A stretch of 64,000 nucleotides of DNA from contig JASCOC010000008.1 in NCBI GenBank assembly GCA_029959605.1, positions 1 to 64,000 on the forward strand, given 5' to 3'. Positions within the stretch are counted from its first letter, which is position 1; every line of letters starts with the position of its first letter. Source of the stretch: Lysobacteraceae bacterium PS02340. GTDB taxonomy: Bacteria > Pseudomonadota > Gammaproteobacteria > Xanthomonadales > Xanthomonadaceae. This document shows, one piece after another, positions 61,101 through 64,000 of this stretch. Both the position numbers and the translations under genes were made by a program. Below the pieces are notes generated by a model. It was not told where the DNA came from, did no database searches, and saw nothing but the letters and a program-made list of their open reading frames with translations.

Positions 61101-64000
61101 GGCATGGCTGGGGCGCGCACCGCCGCAGCGCAGCGCGCAGTTGTCGACGGTGCAACTGGATTTCCTCGGCCGTCTGGCGCGTCGCACCTGGGCGTTCTTC
61201 GAGGTCAACATCCGTGAGGAAGACCACTGGCTGCCGCCTGACAACATCCAGGAGCATCCATCGCTGGTCGTCGCACGCCGCACCTCGCCGACCAACATCG
61301 GCCTGTCGCTGCTGGCGAATCTGGGCGCCTGGGATTTCGGCTATCTGCAGACCGCCGCGGTGGTGCAGCGCACCCAGCGTGTGTTCGCCACGCTCGATCG
61401 CATGGAGCGCCATCGCGGGCATTTCTACAACTGGTACGACACCGAAACGCTGGCGCCGTTGCCGCCGCGCTACATCTCCACCGTCGACAGCGGCAATCTC
61501 GCCGGGCATCTGCTGACGTTGCGGCAGGGCCTGCTCGGCCTGATCGACGCGCCGGTGCTGGCGCCGCAGACCTTTGCGGGTCTGGCGCACACGCTGGGTG
61601 TGCTGCGTGGATTGCACGATGTGCAGGACCATCCGGATCGTGCCTGGCAGGTCGCGATCGATGCCTTCGAGTCGCGCCTCGCGGTCGCGCTGGCGACGCC
61701 GCCGGACACCGTGCGCGATGCGCTGGCGACGGTGGACGCCCTGGCGGCGCTCGCATTGCCGCTGGCTGCGCTGTCGCCACCGGTCGACACCTACGATCCG
61801 CTCGAGGATGCACCGGCGCACTGGTCGGCGCGTCTGATCGATGCCTGTGAGCAAGCGCGTCAGGCGCTGGCGGCCTGTCTGCCGGCATCGACCGCGCCAT
61901 CCGGCAGCCTGACCGCGGAGGACGGCGTGCCGTCACTGCGGGCGCTGTGCGCGCCCGGCATCGCAGCGGACGTGCGCGCCCGGGCCTGCGCGCAGGTCCA
62001 CGAGCTCGAACGTCTGGCGCACGTCGCAGGCCAGTTCTCGCTGATGGAATACGGCTTTCTCTATGACCGTGCGCGGCATCTGCTGTCGATCGGTTACGAC
62101 GTCGACAACCGCCGCCTCGATCAGGGCCACTACGATCTGCTCGCCTCCGAGGCCCGTCTGTGCAGCTTCGTCGCGGTCGCGCAGGGCCAGCTGCCGCAGG
62201 ACACCTGGTTCGCACTGGGCCGCCTGCTGACCGAGGTCGACGGCGACGCGACGCTGCTGTCGTGGAGCGGCTCGATGTTCGAGTACCTGATGCCGCAGCT
62301 GGTGATGCCCAGCTATCCGGACACGCTGCTCGACCAGACCGCGCGTCACGCGGTGCAGGCGCAGATCGCCTATGGCCGACAGCACGATGTGCCGTGGGGT
62401 ATTTCGGAATCCGGCTACAACACCGTCGACACGCGCATGAACTACCAGTACCGCGCGTTCGGCGTGCCGGGGCTGGGGCTCAAGCGTGGACTCGGCGAGG
62501 ATCTGGTGATCGCGCCCTACGCGACGATGATGGCGCTGATGGTCGCGCCGGAAGCGGCGACGCAGAACCTGCAGCGGCTCGATGCGGCCGGTTTCTCCGG
62601 ACGTTTCGGCCTGTTCGAGGCGATCGATTTCACGCCCTCGCGCCTGCCGCGCGGACAGACGCACGCGGTGGTGCGCTCCTTCATGGCGCATCACCAGGGC
62701 ATGGGGTTCCTCGCGCTCGATCACCTGCTGCGCGAGCAGCCGATGCAGAAGCGCTTCGTCGCCGATGCCGAGTTCCAGGCCACCTTGCTGCTGCTGCAGG
62801 AACGCGTGCCGCGCACCGGCGTGTTCCGGCCGCACGAGGTCGAATCGGTCGGCGTGCGCACCAGCAGCGCCGGCGACGAGACCCAGTTGCGCGTGTTCCG
62901 CACGCCCGACACCACGCGGCCCGCCGTGCAGATGCTGTCGAACGGGCGCATGCATGCGCTCCTCACCAGTGCCGGTGGCGGCTACCTGCGCCAGCACGAC
63001 ATGGCCGTGGTCCGCTGGCGCGAGGACGGCACGCGCGACCACTGGGGCAGCTTCTGCTATCTGCAGGATGTCGAGAACGGCGACGTGTGGTCGGCCGCGC
63101 ACCAGCCGACCTGCGTGCCGGTGGAGCATTACGAGGCGATCTTCTCCGATGCCAAGGCCGAGTTCCGCGGTCGCAGGCGCGGCATCGAGACGCATCTGGA
63201 AATCGCGATCTCGGCCGAGGACGACATCGAGCTGCGTCGCCTGCGCCTGAGCAACCGCTCGCGCCGCCCGCGCACGATCGAGATCACGACGTATGCCGAA
63301 GTCGTGCTGGCGCCGGCGATCGCCGACGAACTGCATCCTGCCTTCAGCAATCTCTTCGTGCAGACCGAAATCGTGCGCGACAAGCAGGCGCTGCTGTGCA
63401 CGCGGCGCCCGCGTGCACATGACGAAATCCCCCCGTGGATGTTCCATCTCGTCGCTGCGCACGATGCCGACATCGTCGACATTTCCTATGAAACCGACCG
63501 CGCGCGATTCATCGGCCGCGGGCTGACGCCGCGTGATCCGCTGGCGATGCGCCAGACGGGTCCGCTGTCGGATACCGCCGGCTCGGTGCTCGATCCGGTG
63601 GTCGCGATCCGTGTACGCGTGACGCTGGCGCCGGAACAGATCGCGATCCTCGATCTGGTCACCGGTGTGGGCGGCGATCGCGACGCGTGCGCGGCGTTGC
63701 TCGACAAGTACCGCGACCGGCGCCTCGCGGACCGCGTGTTCGATCTCGCGTGGACCCACAGCCAGGTCGTGCGCCGGCAGATCAACGCCACCCAGGGCGA
63801 CGCGCAGTTGTACGAACGCATTGCGGGTCTGCTGACGTTCGCGCATCCATTCCTGCGCGCCGACAGCGCCGTGCTGCTGCAGAACCGGCGCGGGCAGTCG
63901 GGTCTCTGGGGCCATTCGATCTCCGGTGATCTGCCGATCGTGCTGGTGCAGATCGCGGTTGCCGAGAACATCGAACTCGTCCGCCAGATGGTCCAGGCGC
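58108..64000 (+). CDS. ndvB: Cyclic beta-1,2-glucan synthase, NdvB-like (3' end cut off)
   Basis: The first 1964 residues of a very large inner-membrane enzyme, open to the window edge. After a helical N-terminal region (~1-400, AQLFSAEQMELHGKALALTH) come membrane helices and a family-84-like glycosyltransferase region (ERTLVVVPCMFGDIASVDTL, VITLDTDTRLPRDAAR, LLEGCHARAGLVSDV, RRHRWIRGDWQLLPW), more helices, a glucoamylase-like domain (RRTSPTNIGLSLLANLGAWD, NYQYRAFGVPGLGLKRGLGE, VRSFMAHHQGMGFLALDHLL) and the start of the GH94 phosphorylase part (RRLRLSNRSRRPRTIEITTY). Homologues make, elongate and cyclise beta-1,2-glucans for the periplasm; full length is about 2800 residues. AGGA precedes the ATG. 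Confidence 0.92.
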   Translation, partial: MHPVSRMSRRWARLRRRFGLLSHPVTSADLASEAPIRAQLFSAEQMELHGKALALTHRIHAGRVPDRLLARLSDNAALLEDARTFLSLMVRDDIRITPAGEWLLDNYHLIEEQVRLARRHLPKGYSRELPALSKGASAGLPRVYDLAMEAVAHGDGQVDAVTLSRFVAAYQSVTPLTLGELWAIPIMLRLAVLENLRRMAAGVIRDGRDHRRARQWAERLNATAANSPKDVVLIVADMARSQPPATGAFVAELTRGLHGRGALLSMPLTWIEQWLTDSGLRIDALVHAESQQQAADQVSIGNSIGSLRFLANMDWREYVETMSLVDAALREDPGATYSLMDFATRDHYRHAVETIAKRSGASEVQVAQTTVQLAQAHPADSIEAHVGYYLVDDGIDRTVSTLASSHGHRKARMAPRTVPLPVYLALIAVVVVLATTGLLGQSGAHLVPWAPAWLLILLGLLVFSELGIALTNWLATVIVAPKPLPRLDFSLGLPANERTLVVVPCMFGDIASVDTLVEGLEVRFLANRDPHLHFALLSDDLDADQQTLPGDAAVLAHASALIAGLNQRYLADSPAPGGDRFFLFHRPRTWNAGEGRWIGEERKRGKLAALNGFLRGAGTGAFQQIVGRTEVLANVRYVITLDTDTRLPRDAARAFVGTLAHPLNRAVFDPKRNRVTRGYGILQPSVGSSFSGRRISRYARMYGSEPGIDPYTRTVSDVYQDLFGEGSFVGKGIYDVDAFEQALHGRFPDNRILSHDLLEGCHARAGLVSDVRLYEDYPARYAADVKRRHRWIRGDWQLLPWVMPWVPTEHEGRVRNPLSWLSRGKLIDNLRRSLVPAAALALLVFGWATLAGPLAWTFWLLTVFFAPVLIPALRDLLSKPADMRLDTHMLQVGDATGRGLVRAAINFACLPYEAMFSLSAIALSLWRTLVSRRHLLQWNPSSEVERSLGSGMAAELRAMWGAPVLSVLVGLLVMRTNPAALWIAGPVLLLWAVSPLLMAWLGRAPPQRSAQLSTVQLDFLGRLARRTWAFFEVNIREEDHWLPPDNIQEHPSLVVARRTSPTNIGLSLLANLGAWDFGYLQTAAVVQRTQRVFATLDRMERHRGHFYNWYDTETLAPLPPRYISTVDSGNLAGHLLTLRQGLLGLIDAPVLAPQTFAGLAHTLGVLRGLHDVQDHPDRAWQVAIDAFESRLAVALATPPDTVRDALATVDALAALALPLAALSPPVDTYDPLEDAPAHWSARLIDACEQARQALAACLPASTAPSGSLTAEDGVPSLRALCAPGIAADVRARACAQVHELERLAHVAGQFSLMEYGFLYDRARHLLSIGYDVDNRRLDQGHYDLLASEARLCSFVAVAQGQLPQDTWFALGRLLTEVDGDATLLSWSGSMFEYLMPQLVMPSYPDTLLDQTARHAVQAQIAYGRQHDVPWGISESGYNTVDTRMNYQYRAFGVPGLGLKRGLGEDLVIAPYATMMALMVAPEAATQNLQRLDAAGFSGRFGLFEAIDFTPSRLPRGQTHAVVRSFMAHHQGMGFLALDHLLREQPMQKRFVADAEFQATLLLLQERVPRTGVFRPHEVESVGVRTSSAGDETQLRVFRTPDTTRPAVQMLSNGRMHALLTSAGGGYLRQHDMAVVRWREDGTRDHWGSFCYLQDVENGDVWSAAHQPTCVPVEHYEAIFSDAKAEFRGRRRGIETHLEIAISAEDDIELRRLRLSNRSRRPRTIEITTYAEVVLAPAIADELHPAFSNLFVQTEIVRDKQALLCTRRPRAHDEIPPWMFHLVAAHDADIVDISYETDRARFIGRGLTPRDPLAMRQTGPLSDTAGSVLDPVVAIRVRVTLAPEQIAILDLVTGVGGDRDACAALLDKYRDRRLADRVFDLAWTHSQVVRRQINATQGDAQLYERIAGLLTFAHPFLRADSAVLLQNRRGQSGLWGHSISGDLPIVLVQIAVAENIELVRQMVQA

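Noticed and set aside
58786-61854. Minus-strand open frame of 1022 codons
   Set aside because: Antisense to the NdvB-like gene, whose glycosyltransferase motifs are clear.

Overview
The window is GC-rich chromosomal DNA from a gammaproteobacterium, most likely family Lysobacteraceae/Xanthomonadaceae (Lysobacter- or Luteimonas-like). This is inferred from strongly G/C-ending codons, an Oar-like TonB-dependent receptor, a large PilY1 without a von Willebrand MIDAS, several c-di-GMP enzymes, and intergenic inverted repeats of the type scattered in that family. No phage, insertion sequence, CRISPR array or plasmid function was seen. About 50 genes are present: 48 proteins (the last cut by the window end) and two tRNAs.

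0-10.3 kb: a flavin ene-reductase and a divergent MgtC-type protein; a glycine-zipper protein with an internal duplication; a REP-like inverted pair; a DUF1428 protein; a MerR-family regulator divergent from a glutaredoxin-MauE membrane fusion, with an operator-promoter between them that closely resembles the classical mercury-resistance one; a secreted VIT/DUF2135 protein; two small proteins; and a CSS-motif EAL phosphodiesterase. 10.4-24 kb: a TonB-dependent receptor, a MAPEG/PfpI pair, a helicase-exonuclease operon matching Bacillus MrfA/MrfB (YprA/YprB), an amino-acid permease coupled to a lipoprotein-like methyltransferase, an exported alpha/beta hydrolase and a ClpP-fold lipoprotein.

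24-40.6 kb: an ABC exporter; a SoxR gene with a textbook SoxR box driving a divergent quinone-reductase-like gene; a LemA/DUF2207 pair; a GAF-GGDEF cyclase; an EamA permease; an MFS-type carrier with a Tat-exported aldo-keto reductase; an HD-GYP-like protein followed by an EAL protein; and a redox cluster made of a superoxide-dismutase-fold protein lacking two metal ligands, divergent from a CGFS glutaredoxin / degenerate SDR / MarC operon.

40.6-64 kb: an Oar-like outer-membrane receptor, the nucleosidase PpnN, a complete minor-pilin operon (fimT-pilV-pilW-pilX-pilY1-pilE) with overlapping genes and a different base composition, tRNA-Asn, an opposite-strand extra FimT, uvrB, tRNA-Val, and the first ~1964 residues of a cyclic beta-1,2-glucan synthase.

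Themes linking the genes are redox/thiol stress (ene-reductase, SoxR regulon, glutaredoxins, SOD-like protein, aldo-keto reductase), DNA repair (UvrB, MrfAB-like), c-di-GMP turnover and surface behaviour (four signalling proteins plus type IV pilus tip proteins). The less ordinary items are the mer-like regulatory unit without mer genes, the SOD-fold and SDR proteins with missing active-site residues in adjacent operons, the apparently exported SAM-methyltransferase, and the PilY1 variant.
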